From contig JACETJ010000121.1 of assembly GCA_013911345.1 (NCBI GenBank), positions 1 to 5,290 on the forward strand: 5,290 nucleotides of DNA, written 5' to 3'. The translations under genes were made by a program, and so were the position numbers. The notes beneath the pieces are model-generated. The model was not told where the DNA came from, made no database searches, and saw only the letters and a program-made list of their open reading frames with translations. The number at the start of each line of letters is the position of its first letter. Position 1 is the stretch's first letter. This DNA is from Congregibacter sp. (GTDB taxonomy: Bacteria; Pseudomonadota; Gammaproteobacteria; Pseudomonadales; Halieaceae). This document shows positions 1 through 5,290 of the stretch, piece after piece.

Positions 1-263
1 CCCTGCTCGGCAAAATGATCGACGATCCCAGCGACCAATGGTGCCTCCGGCCCAATCACCGTGAGTGCACAGTCGCGGTCTTTGGCAAATTGAGCCAGCC
101 CCTCAATGTCCATGGGATCCAGCGCGATATTTTCCAGCTTGGGCTCAAGGGCGGTACCGGCATTGCCGGGTGCCACGTAAACCCGCTGGACTGTCTCGGG
201 CTCTGCCAGTTTCCAGGCCAGCGCATGCTCCCGGCCTCCGCTCCCCACGACCAGAATGTTCAT
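1..263 (-). CDS. purD: Phosphoribosylamine--glycine ligase (GAR synthetase), 5' part only
   Basis: The cytosolic enzyme joins glycine to phosphoribosylamine using ATP, the second step of de novo purine synthesis. Only the first 87 codons are present; the gene leaves the window at its left edge, so this is an edge truncation and not a broken gene. The translation begins [19 protein letters not shown], with the family N-terminal motif GSGGREHA at residues 7-14, PGNAGT at 32-37 and [11 protein letters not shown] at 70-80, all typical of the PurD N-domain. The ATG at 263-261 matches the usual protein start and follows a purine-rich AAAAGAGAGA stretch (271-280). It lies 26 bases after the purH stop on the same strand with no terminator seen between them, so the two are probably co-transcribed. 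The identification is secure; the ATP-grasp part cannot be assessed here. Confidence 0.96.
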   Translation of the reverse strand, partial: MNILVVGSGGREHALAWKLAEPETVQRVYVAPGNAGTALEPKLENIALDPMDIEGLAQFAKDRDCALTVIGPEAPLVAGIVDHFAEQ

Positions 264-289
264 GCTGCTGTCTCTCTTTTGCGCACGGA

Positions 290-1864
290 TCAGTGTCTGA
301 AGTGGCGCATGCCGGTAAATACCATGGCCATGCCCGCCTCGTTCGCCGCGGCGATCACCTCTTCATCGCGCATCGAGCCACCCGGCTGGATCACCGCCGC
401 AATGCCTCGCTCGGCGGCATTGTCGATGCCATCGCGAAAGGGGAAGAACGCATCTGAGGCCATGACCGCACCTTTGACTTCGAGCCCCGCTTGTTCAGCT
501 TTTATCGCAGCGATACGAGCAGAGTTCACCCGAGACATCTGCCCTGCACCCACGCCAATAGTGCGCTGCTTGGCGGCGTAAATGATGGCGTTACTCTTGA
601 CGAATTTCGCGACTTTCCAGGCGAACAGCAAATCCTCCCATTCGGCGTCAGTCGGCGCACGCTCTGTGGCCACGGTGAGATCTTCTCGCGTCACCATGCC
701 GTCGTCGCGGTCCTGAATAAGCAAGCCGCCATTCACGCGCTTGAAGTCGCGTGCAGCGGCGGGCTCAGCCCACTGCCCCGTGCGCAACAACCGAACGTTC
801 TCCTTCGCCGCGACTGCCGCCACGGCCTCACTGGAGACCTCTGGGGCAATAATGACCTCGACAAACTGTCGCTCGACAATGGCCTCGGCTGTTTTGCCAT
901 CGAGCTCCCGGTTAAAGGCGATGATGCCGCCAAAGGCCGACTCCGTGTCGGTATGAAAAGCGAGGTCGTAGGCGCTGAGCAGGTCACTGGCAAGAGCCAC
1001 TCCACAGGGATTGGCGTGCTTGACGATGACGCAGGCCGGGGCCTCGAAGGTCTTGACGCATTCCAGCGCGGCGTCGGTGTCCGCGACGTTATTATAGGAA
1101 AGTGCTTTGCCCTGCAGCTGTTCGGCACGGCTGATGCCCACCTCGGTGGCAGAGGATTCGCGGTAAAACGCAGCGCCCTGGTGCGGATTTTCACCGTAGC
1201 GCATCTCCTGCACTTTCTCGAGTTGCAGGTTAAAGGTGCGCGGAAATCGCTCCGACCCGCCCTCGGTAAGACAGCCAAAATAGTTGGCGATCATGCCGTC
1301 GTAAGCCGCGGTGTGCTCATAAGCACGGATGGCGAGATCAAATCGGGTGGCGAGGGTGGTGTGGCCATCGTGCGCCGCGAGTTCATCGAGCACCCGGGCG
1401 TAATCTCCTGCCGACACCACAATCGTCACGTCTCGATGGTTTTTCGCCGCCGCGCGCACCATTGTCGGGCCACCGATATCGATGTTCTCAACGGCGTCCT
1501 CCAGCGAGCAGTCAGGGCGGGCGACCGTCGCTTCAAAGGGGTAGAGGTTGACCACTACCAGGTCGATCGGCGCGATACTGTGGTCTGACATCACATCATC
1601 GTCGGTGCCGCGCCGGCCAAGGATGCCGCCGTGGATGGTGGGATGTAGCGTTTTGACCCGGCCATCCATCATCTCGGGAAAGCCGGTGTGGTCAGAGACT
1701 TCGGTGATGGTCAGCCCTTCCTCGCGCAACAGGCGGCATGTGCCCCCGGTAGAGAGAATCTCAACACCTCGCTGGGCAAGCGCGCGGGCAAATTCCACAA
1801 TGCCGGTTTTGTCTGAAACACTGATGAGGGCACGCCTCAAGGGGGCCAGTCCGGCTTCGCTCAT
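290..1864 (-). CDS. purH: Bifunctional AICAR formyltransferase / IMP cyclohydrolase
   Basis: PurH formylates AICAR with 10-formyltetrahydrofolate and then closes the ring to give IMP, the last two steps of de novo purine synthesis in the cytosol. The 524-residue product is the normal family length. The N-terminal IMP cyclohydrolase (MGS-like) domain, about residues 8-200, shows SDKTG (17-21), STGGT (38-42), KTLHP with the active-site lysine at 71, and NLYPF (106-110). The C-terminal formyltransferase domain carries RYGENPHQ (222-229) and KHANPCG (282-288), which holds the catalytic Lys-His pair, then ESAFGGI (308-314), KSNAI (423-427) and DAFFPFRD (471-478). The protein ends FTGMRHFRH, as PurH proteins usually do. 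The ATG at 1864-1862 lies 3 bases after the fis stop, and its Shine-Dalgarno sequence is inside the fis reading frame. It is the third gene of a dusB-fis-purH-purD cluster. Confidence 0.98.
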   Translation of the reverse strand: MSEAGLAPLRRALISVSDKTGIVEFARALAQRGVEILSTGGTCRLLREEGLTITEVSDHTGFPEMMDGRVKTLHPTIHGGILGRRGTDDDVMSDHSIAPIDLVVVNLYPFEATVARPDCSLEDAVENIDIGGPTMVRAAAKNHRDVTIVVSAGDYARVLDELAAHDGHTTLATRFDLAIRAYEHTAAYDGMIANYFGCLTEGGSERFPRTFNLQLEKVQEMRYGENPHQGAAFYRESSATEVGISRAEQLQGKALSYNNVADTDAALECVKTFEAPACVIVKHANPCGVALASDLLSAYDLAFHTDTESAFGGIIAFNRELDGKTAEAIVERQFVEVIIAPEVSSEAVAAVAAKENVRLLRTGQWAEPAAARDFKRVNGGLLIQDRDDGMVTREDLTVATERAPTDAEWEDLLFAWKVAKFVKSNAIIYAAKQRTIGVGAGQMSRVNSARIAAIKAEQAGLEVKGAVMASDAFFPFRDGIDNAAERGIAAVIQPGGSMRDEEVIAAANEAGMAMVFTGMRHFRH

Positions 1865-1867
1865 GAT

Positions 1868-2251
1868 CTATCGTTTCCTTTTTGTTGCAGTCTTGTTTGT
1901 TGCAGTCTTGCTTGCAGGTGATTTGGGAGTGCGGCTTGACCGCTTTCGCTTCGGCGGCTCGGGTTCGTTCAGCAGTCCGTGCTGCCGGAGCTTTTTACGC
2001 AGGGTGCCGCGATTCAAGCCCAGCATCGTCGCAGCATGGCTCTGATTGTGTTGGGTGTATTCCAGCACCGCTTTGAATAGAGGCGCCTCTACCTGTTGCA
2101 GCACCATGTCGTATAAGTCACTGCAGGGCTCACCATCGAGGGTTTTCAGAAAGTGTTCGATCGCTTCGCTTGCGCTGTCCTTAAGAGGCCGGGGGTCAGC
2201 TTTAGTTGCCTTGCGCCGCTTTGCGGATGGGCTGTCTTTGGCGGCACTCAT
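1868..2251 (-). CDS. fis: DNA-binding protein Fis with an extra histone-like basic C-terminal tail
   Basis: Fis is a homodimeric nucleoid protein that bends DNA and tunes transcription with growth state. Residues 21-95 align with E. coli Fis 25-98: RPLKDS, then SDLYDMVLQQVEAPL (44-58) in the dimer core, then the helix-turn-helix around 69-92 with N80, R81, T83, R85 and K86 at the positions of the DNA-contacting residues of E. coli Fis. The 127-residue product is longer than the usual 98-107. Residues 96-127 form a tail with 12 Lys/Arg and only two acidic residues, otherwise mainly Ser, Thr, Pro and Ala, including TPK and SPASK. The first 20 residues are Lys/Arg-rich too, where E. coli Fis has a beta-hairpin arm. 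I chose the ATG at 2251 over one at 2275 because it overlaps the dusB stop as ATGA, which suggests translational coupling; upstream there is only a weak, distant GAGG (2265-2268). The Fis assignment is secure; the function of the tail is unknown. Confidence 0.96.
   Translation of the reverse strand: MSAAKDSPSAKRRKATKADPRPLKDSASEAIEHFLKTLDGEPCSDLYDMVLQQVEAPLFKAVLEYTQHNQSHAATMLGLNRGTLRKKLRQHGLLNEPEPPKRKRSSRTPKSPASKTATNKTATKRKR
1875..1880 (-). promoter_or_regulatory. Ribosome-binding site of purH within fis
   Basis: On the minus strand AAGGAA lies 10 bases before the purH ATG. It sits inside the last codons of fis (Lys-Arg-Lys, AAA AGG AAA), so the same bases encode the end of the basic tail and recruit ribosomes to purH. 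Confidence 0.75.
1881..1910 (-). repeat. Perfect 15-bp tandem duplication inside the fis tail
   Basis: The plus-strand unit tttgttgcagtcttg occurs twice back to back without mismatch (1881-1895 and 1896-1910). Being 15 bp long, it keeps the fis frame and adds five codons, producing the near-repeat KTATN-KTATK close to the end of the basic tail. A further ttgcag at 1912-1917 may be the remnant of a third copy. It probably arose by replication slippage; identical copies suggest it is recent. Confidence 0.9.
2248..2251 (-). promoter_or_regulatory. ATGA stop/start overlap of dusB and fis
   Basis: The dusB stop TGA and the fis start ATG share two bases on the minus strand. With only a weak and distant GAGG (2265-2268) ahead of it, fis translation probably depends on ribosomes finishing dusB. 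This overlap decides the fis start in favour of the ATG at 2251. Confidence 0.75.
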
Positions 2252-3297
2252 GCGGCGAGCTGCGCCTCGCTGCATCTTTGCTCTGCGGGAGGCAGGGCGT
2301 GCCTGAGCCCCGAGCCTTGCTCAGCCAATGCTGCAAGGTGCTGAATTTGGGCCTCACTCGATTCGAGCGCGTTAAACGTTTGCCGCCCGCCGCGCAGCGA
2401 GGTGGTGCATATCAAAGCCTGTGACGCCAGTGACTGAAGGAACCAGGCGTGATGCTTGCGGGCAATTTTTGGTCCCAGGTGGTCGCCGTGAAAATCATGT
2501 AGTCGGGCAACGTGGCGCTGATGAATGCGAAGTTGCTCGGAAAAAGAGGGAGCTGCAACGTCCCCGCCTGATGCCAGTGCTCGCGCAATGGCTCCGGGTA
2601 GCCAAAGATTGCCTTGCGCCGCGCGTCCGATCATGACCCCCGTCGCGCCGGTTTGTTTAAGGACGGCCCGTGCTTTGTCCGTTGAGTCGATATCACCATT
2701 GGCAATCACCGGGATCGAGACGGCTGCCACGATCTGCGCAATGGTGCCGTACTCGGCTCGCCCCAGAAAGCGATCAGCGCGGGTGCGACCATGAACGGTC
2801 AGCATCTGCACGCCTGCTTGCTCTGCGATACGGGCAATGGCTGCGCCATTGCGATTTACTGGGTCTGTCCCGGTGCGAATTTTCAGTGTCACCGGCACGT
2901 CGACGGCGTTGACGACTGCCTCGAGTATGCGACCGACCAGGGGCTCATCTGCCAGCAGTGCCGAGCCCGCTGCCCGTCGACAGACCTTCTTGGCAGGGCA
3001 GCCCATGTTGATGTCGATAATGTCGGCGCCGAGGTCTGCGTTGAACTGTGCCGCCTCTGCCAGCTGCTGCGGGTCGTAGCCAACAATTTGCACTGAGCGT
3101 ATCCCTGCCGACTCGCTGTGGCGCTGGCGCTGCCGGGTTTTGCGTGATTTGGCGAGGCGGAGGTCGGCGGATTGCATCTCACCCACGGCGAGGCCGGCAC
3201 CCAACTCGATGGCGAGTTCACGCATGGGGAGATCAGTGACCCCTGCCATCGGCGCAAGGAACACGTTATTGCAGGGCTTCAGGCCGCCAATATGCAT
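2248..3297 (-). CDS. dusB: tRNA-dihydrouridine synthase B
   Basis: DusB is an FMN- and NADPH-dependent enzyme that reduces a specific uridine in the tRNA D-loop to dihydrouridine. The product is 349 residues from the ATG at 3297-3295. The opening MHIGG...LAPMAGVTD lines up residue for residue with E. coli DusB MRIGQ...IAAPMAGITD. The frame stays open to an ATG at 3423, but those 42 extra residues do not look like the family. The TIM-barrel motifs are present: DINMGCPAKK with the catalytic cysteine at 100, LKIRTG with K139, TVHGRTR with H169, NGDI (200-203) and GRAAQG (224-229); ARKHHAWFLQ follows in the C-terminal helical domain. Against my recollection of E. coli DusB (321 residues) there is an insertion of about 8 residues near 289-307 and a longer C-terminus. 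The stop (2250-2248) overlaps the fis start, the classic dusB-fis arrangement. Confidence 0.96.
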   Translation of the reverse strand: MHIGGLKPCNNVFLAPMAGVTDLPMRELAIELGAGLAVGEMQSADLRLAKSRKTRQRQRHSESAGIRSVQIVGYDPQQLAEAAQFNADLGADIIDINMGCPAKKVCRRAAGSALLADEPLVGRILEAVVNAVDVPVTLKIRTGTDPVNRNGAAIARIAEQAGVQMLTVHGRTRADRFLGRAEYGTIAQIVAAVSIPVIANGDIDSTDKARAVLKQTGATGVMIGRAAQGNLWLPGAIARALASGGDVAAPSFSEQLRIHQRHVARLHDFHGDHLGPKIARKHHAWFLQSLASQALICTTSLRGGRQTFNALESSEAQIQHLAALAEQGSGLRHALPPAEQRCSEAQLAA

Positions 3298-3751
3298 CGG
3301 GAAAGGGCTCAACTTCGAGCGAGTGAGTGTAAAGCAGCCACCACAGAATCGAAAGGCGTACTGGACGTTTTTTAACCAGCGAATTACCGATAGGCATCGC
3401 TTTCGTATTACTGAGGTTGTCACTGGGTCGTGTTGTTGCGGTGCGCTGTGAGTCAGAGCCTCTGCTTTGCATCGGTGGGTCTGTGCGGTGGTGGGCTGTC
3501 AGCATGATTGCATATTGAGATCAGCGGGCGGGCAGAGGGTGGCTGACCATGATGGGGCCGTCTATTTCCCGCCTTGAAAGGCCTTCCTACGCGAGGCTGG
3601 GGCAGGCGGACAAGTCGCTCAGCTGCGAGTAATTTGCGCTTATTTTGCGGCTAACGTCGCGAAAAATCGTGCAAATGCCCAAAAAAGTAGACGGCGGACG
3701 CTTTCTGCGACACACTTTGCGACCCTTTTCAGCACTTTGTCGAGTCGGCCC
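3298..3751. other. Divergent intergenic region between dusB and aroQ
   Basis: These 454 bases separate the starts of two divergent operons and must hold promoters for both, unless one is read from further away. I see no convincing -35/-10 pair on either strand. A/T-richer stretches at 3631-3646 and 3661-3688 lie closest to aroQ, and one at 3366-3375 lies closest to dusB. No RNA gene or known riboswitch was recognised. Short open frames cross it, including a 42-codon extension of the dusB frame to 3423, but none looks like a known protein. An imperfect hairpin lies at 3569-3609. In E. coli the dusB-fis promoter is repressed by Fis; I could not find a clean Fis consensus site here. Confidence 0.6.
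3569..3609. repeat. Imperfect two-tier inverted repeat in the intergenic region
   Basis: CCGCCT (3569-3574) pairs perfectly with AGGCGG (3604-3609). Within it GCCT (3581-3584) can pair with AGGC (3594-3597), so a transcript could fold as a stem with an internal loop and a second short stem. No T-run follows on the plus strand, so it is not an obvious terminator. It lies about 140 bases before aroQ and 270 before dusB. It may be chance in GC-rich DNA. Confidence 0.3.
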
Positions 3752-4207
3752 ATGGCGTCAATTCTCGTACTGCACGGCCCCAACCTCAATTTACTGGGAA
3801 CTCGCGAGCCCGAGATCTACGGCTCGGAGACGCTCGACGAAATCAATCATCGACTGCAATCCGAAGCCGAGCGGGCGGGGGCGAGCCTTACCTGCGTGCA
3901 GAGCAATAGTGAGCAGGAGTTGATTGAAACAGTTCATCAGGCACGGGCAGAAGGCACCCAGTTCATCATTATTAACCCCGCGGCCTTCACCCACACGAGC
4001 GTGGCGCTCCGCGATGCGTTGGCAGGCGTCGATATTCCATGCATCGAAGTGCATATTTCCAACGTATACGCTCGCGAACCCTTTCGACATCACAGCTACA
4101 TCTCGGACATCGCCGAGGCGGTGATCTCGGGGCTGGGCAGTTTCGGCTACGACTGCGCGTTGGCGGCCGTTTTACAGTCTCTGGATACCCACTCCACGAC
4201 CCACTGA
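3752..4207 (+). CDS. aroQ: 3-dehydroquinate dehydratase, type II
   Basis: AroQ catalyses the anti-elimination of water from 3-dehydroquinate to 3-dehydroshikimate in the shikimate pathway, working as a cytosolic dodecamer. The 151-residue product is the normal family size. It opens [20 protein letters not shown], the signature of the family. Key residues are visible: R18 and Y23 on the active-site lid (TREPEIYG), N75 in INPAAFTH, H81, H101 in EVHISN, and R112 in FRHHSYIS. The ATG at 3752 matches the usual start; an in-frame TTG at 3737 would add five residues without family support. No strong Shine-Dalgarno sequence precedes it, only a GAG at 3742-3744. It is the first gene of a plus-strand cluster, and accB starts 10 bases after its stop. 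Confidence 0.97.
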   Translation: MASILVLHGPNLNLLGTREPEIYGSETLDEINHRLQSEAERAGASLTCVQSNSEQELIETVHQARAEGTQFIIINPAAFTHTSVALRDALAGVDIPCIEVHISNVYAREPFRHHSYISDIAEAVISGLGSFGYDCALAAVLQSLDTHSTTH

Positions 4208-4212
4208 AGGAA
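4207..4212 (+). promoter_or_regulatory. Ribosome-binding site of accB overlapping the aroQ stop
   Basis: AAGGAA begins on the last base of the aroQ TGA and lies 5 bases before the accB ATG. This placement favours reinitiation after aroQ. Confidence 0.75.
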
Positions 4213-4217
4213 CCAAC

Positions 4218-4685
4218 ATGGATATTCGCAAAGTCAAAAAACTGATCGAGCTATTGGAAGAGTCGGATATCGGCGAGATAGAGATCAAAGAGGGTGAGGA
4301 ATCAGTGCGTATTAGTCGTCACGGCAACCAACCTGCGGCGCAAGTTGCGTATGCCGCCCCGGCGCCCGCTGCTCTCGCACCTGCCGCTGCGCCTGCACCT
4401 AGCGAAGCGCCGGCAGCGGAAGCCGCTGCCCCCGCAGCAGCACCGGTAGCAGATAACGCCGTGTTGTCGCCGATGGTCGGCACCTTTTATCGCTCGCCTA
4501 GTCCGGAAGCCCCTTCTTTCATAGAGGTCGGGCAAACCGTGCGCGTGGGCGATGTGCTCTGCATTGTTGAAGCGATGAAGATGATGAACCAGATCGAAGC
4601 GGATCGTGCCGGCACAGTGACGGCGATTCACGTCGAGAATGGCGAAGCCGTTGAGTTTGACCAGCCCCTGATTTCCATTTCCTAA
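4218..4685 (+). CDS. accB: Biotin carboxyl carrier protein of acetyl-CoA carboxylase (BCCP)
   Basis: BCCP carries the biotin that is carboxylated by AccC and hands the carboxyl group to acetyl-CoA at the AccA-AccD carboxyltransferase, giving malonyl-CoA for fatty acid synthesis. The 155-residue product is almost the same length as the E. coli protein. Residues 1-35 are the conserved N-terminal segment ([20 protein letters not shown]). Residues 38-78 are a flexible Ala/Pro-rich linker. Residues 80-155 are the biotinyl domain, with [18 protein letters not shown] including the protruding thumb loop and the EAMKMMN biotinylation motif; the lysine that receives biotin is K121. AAGGAA at 4207-4212, overlapping the aroQ stop codon, is a good ribosome-binding site. 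The 10-base gap to aroQ and the 34-base gap to accC indicate one transcript. Confidence 0.98.
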   Translation: MDIRKVKKLIELLEESDIGEIEIKEGEESVRISRHGNQPAAQVAYAAPAPAALAPAAAPAPSEAPAAEAAAPAAAPVADNAVLSPMVGTFYRSPSPEAPSFIEVGQTVRVGDVLCIVEAMKMMNQIEADRAGTVTAIHVENGEAVEFDQPLISIS

Positions 4686-4704
4686 AGCGTGGGTGAGCGA
4701 CCCC

Positions 4705-4711
4705 AAAAGGA
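4705..4711 (+). promoter_or_regulatory. Ribosome-binding site of accC
   Basis: AAAAGGA lies in the short accB-accC gap, 8 bases before the accC ATG. It supports the chosen start. Confidence 0.75.
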
Positions 4712-4719
4712 CATCCCCC

Positions 4720-5290
4720 ATGCTTGAAAAAGTATTGATCGCCAACCGCGGCGAAATCGCCCTTCGTGTGCTGCGTGCCTGTAAAGAACTGGGCATCAAG
4801 ACCGTCGCCGTCCACTCCACGGCAGACCGCGACCTGAAGCACGTGCGTCTCGCAGACGAGGCTGTTTGTATCGGGCCACCGCCCTCTGCTCAAAGTTATC
4901 TGGACGTACCGTCGATCATCAGCGTGGCGGAGCTGACCAACGCCGATGGCATTCACCCGGGCTACGGCTTTCTCTCTGAGAACGCCGATTTTGCCGAGCA
5001 GGTGGAGAAGAGTGGCTTTACTTTCATCGGTCCCACTGCCGATACCATCCGTCTGATGGGCGACAAAGTCTCAGCCAAGCAACAGATGCAACGCACCGGT
5101 GTACCGACAGTGCCTGGCTCTGAGGGCGCGTTGCCAGACGATCCGGACGAGGTCATTCGCATCGCGAGGGACATTGGTTTCCCGGTGATCGTGAAGGCCG
5201 CAGCAGGTGGCGGTGGTCGTGGTATGCGTGTGGTGCACAACGAGGAAGTGCTGCTGTCGTCTATTCAGGTGACCCAATCCGAGGCCCAAG
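4720..5290 (+). CDS. accC: Biotin carboxylase subunit of acetyl-CoA carboxylase, 5' part only
   Basis: AccC uses ATP and bicarbonate to carboxylate the biotin on BCCP. The frame is open from the ATG at 4720 to the right edge, giving 190 complete codons of a protein that is usually about 450 residues, so this is an edge truncation. The product opens [20 protein letters not shown] and is close to E. coli AccC throughout. [11 protein letters not shown] (78-88) ends the N-terminal biotin carboxylase domain. MGDKVSA contains K116, [12 protein letters not shown] contains K159, and the glycine-rich ATP-grasp loop falls at 163-168; both lysines have the same numbers as the nucleotide-binding lysines of E. 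coli AccC. AAAAGGA at 4705-4711, 8 bases before the ATG, is the ribosome-binding site. It follows accB in the usual accBC order. Confidence 0.97.
   Translation, partial: MLEKVLIANRGEIALRVLRACKELGIKTVAVHSTADRDLKHVRLADEAVCIGPPPSAQSYLDVPSIISVAELTNADGIHPGYGFLSENADFAEQVEKSGFTFIGPTADTIRLMGDKVSAKQQMQRTGVPTVPGSEGALPDDPDEVIRIARDIGFPVIVKAAAGGGGRGMRVVHNEEVLLSSIQVTQSEAQ

Noticed and set aside
491..1588. A 365-codon open frame on the plus strand
   Set aside because: It lies entirely antisense to purH, a gene with all its catalytic motifs, and its product resembles no family I know. GC-rich codon use opens the opposite strand.
2252..2275. Fis start at the upstream ATG (2275), adding eight residues
   Set aside because: The ATG at 2251 forms an ATGA overlap with the dusB stop, a common coupled start; the extra residues lie within the dusB end and have no family support.
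2374..2383. AAACGTTTGC, resembling half of a PurR operator, near purine genes
   Set aside because: Only the core and one side match; the left flank does not fit the palindrome. It lies inside dusB codons for the conserved TFN motif, far from any promoter.
3298..3423. A 42-residue N-terminal extension of DusB from the ATG at 3423
   Set aside because: The alignment with E. coli DusB begins exactly at the ATG at 3297. The extension is not family-like and is probably an untranslated leader that happens to be open.
3630..3662. Possible sigma-70 promoter for aroQ (TAATTT or TATTTT as -10 boxes)
   Set aside because: No acceptable -35 box lies at 16-18 bases from either; the best match, CGGACA at 3607, pairs with a poor -10.
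4691..4703. Small hairpin GGGT-GAGCG-ACCC between accB and accC
   Set aside because: The 4-bp stem has no T-run after it and stands just before the accC ribosome-binding site; too weak for a terminator.
4302..4820. A 172-codon open frame on the minus strand
   Set aside because: It is antisense to accB and the start of accC, both certain genes; its sequence is a Cys/Arg-rich artefact of the Ala/Pro linker.

Overview
The window is GC-rich, densely coding bacterial chromosome. Gene content and order point to a gammaproteobacterium. The pairs dusB-fis, aroQ-accB-accC and purH-purD are all typical of that class, and I recall dusB-fis-purH-purD occurring next to aroQ-accB-accC in Pseudomonas-type genomes. 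The proteins look like a marine, non-enteric lineage (possibly Cellvibrionales/Halieaceae-like), but that placement is inference. No mobile elements, RNA genes or CRISPR arrays were seen.

Layout: the left part (1-3297) is a minus-strand cluster read from right to left. It holds dusB (tRNA dihydrouridine synthase), fis (nucleoid protein), purH (last two steps of IMP synthesis) and the first 87 codons of purD (glycinamide ribonucleotide synthetase), which runs off the left edge. dusB and fis overlap by ATGA, fis and purH are 3 bases apart, and purH and purD are 26 bases apart, so this reads as one operon. A 454-base divergent intergenic region (3298-3751) follows. The right part (3752-5290) is a plus-strand cluster: aroQ (type II 3-dehydroquinase), accB (biotin carboxyl carrier protein) and the first 190 codons of accC (biotin carboxylase), which runs off the right edge.

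Functionally the left operon joins a growth-linked global regulator to tRNA modification and purine synthesis. The right operon joins the shikimate pathway to the first step of fatty acid synthesis. All enzymes look intact, with their expected catalytic residues.

The notable item is Fis. Its dimerisation core and helix-turn-helix are canonical, but the protein continues about 32 residues past the normal end in a lysine/arginine-, Ser/Thr-, Pro- and Ala-rich tail like a histone H1 tail. Part of the tail is encoded by a perfect 15-bp tandem duplication, and its last codons also carry the purH ribosome-binding site. The N-terminal arm is lysine-rich as well, instead of the beta-hairpin seen in E. 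coli Fis.
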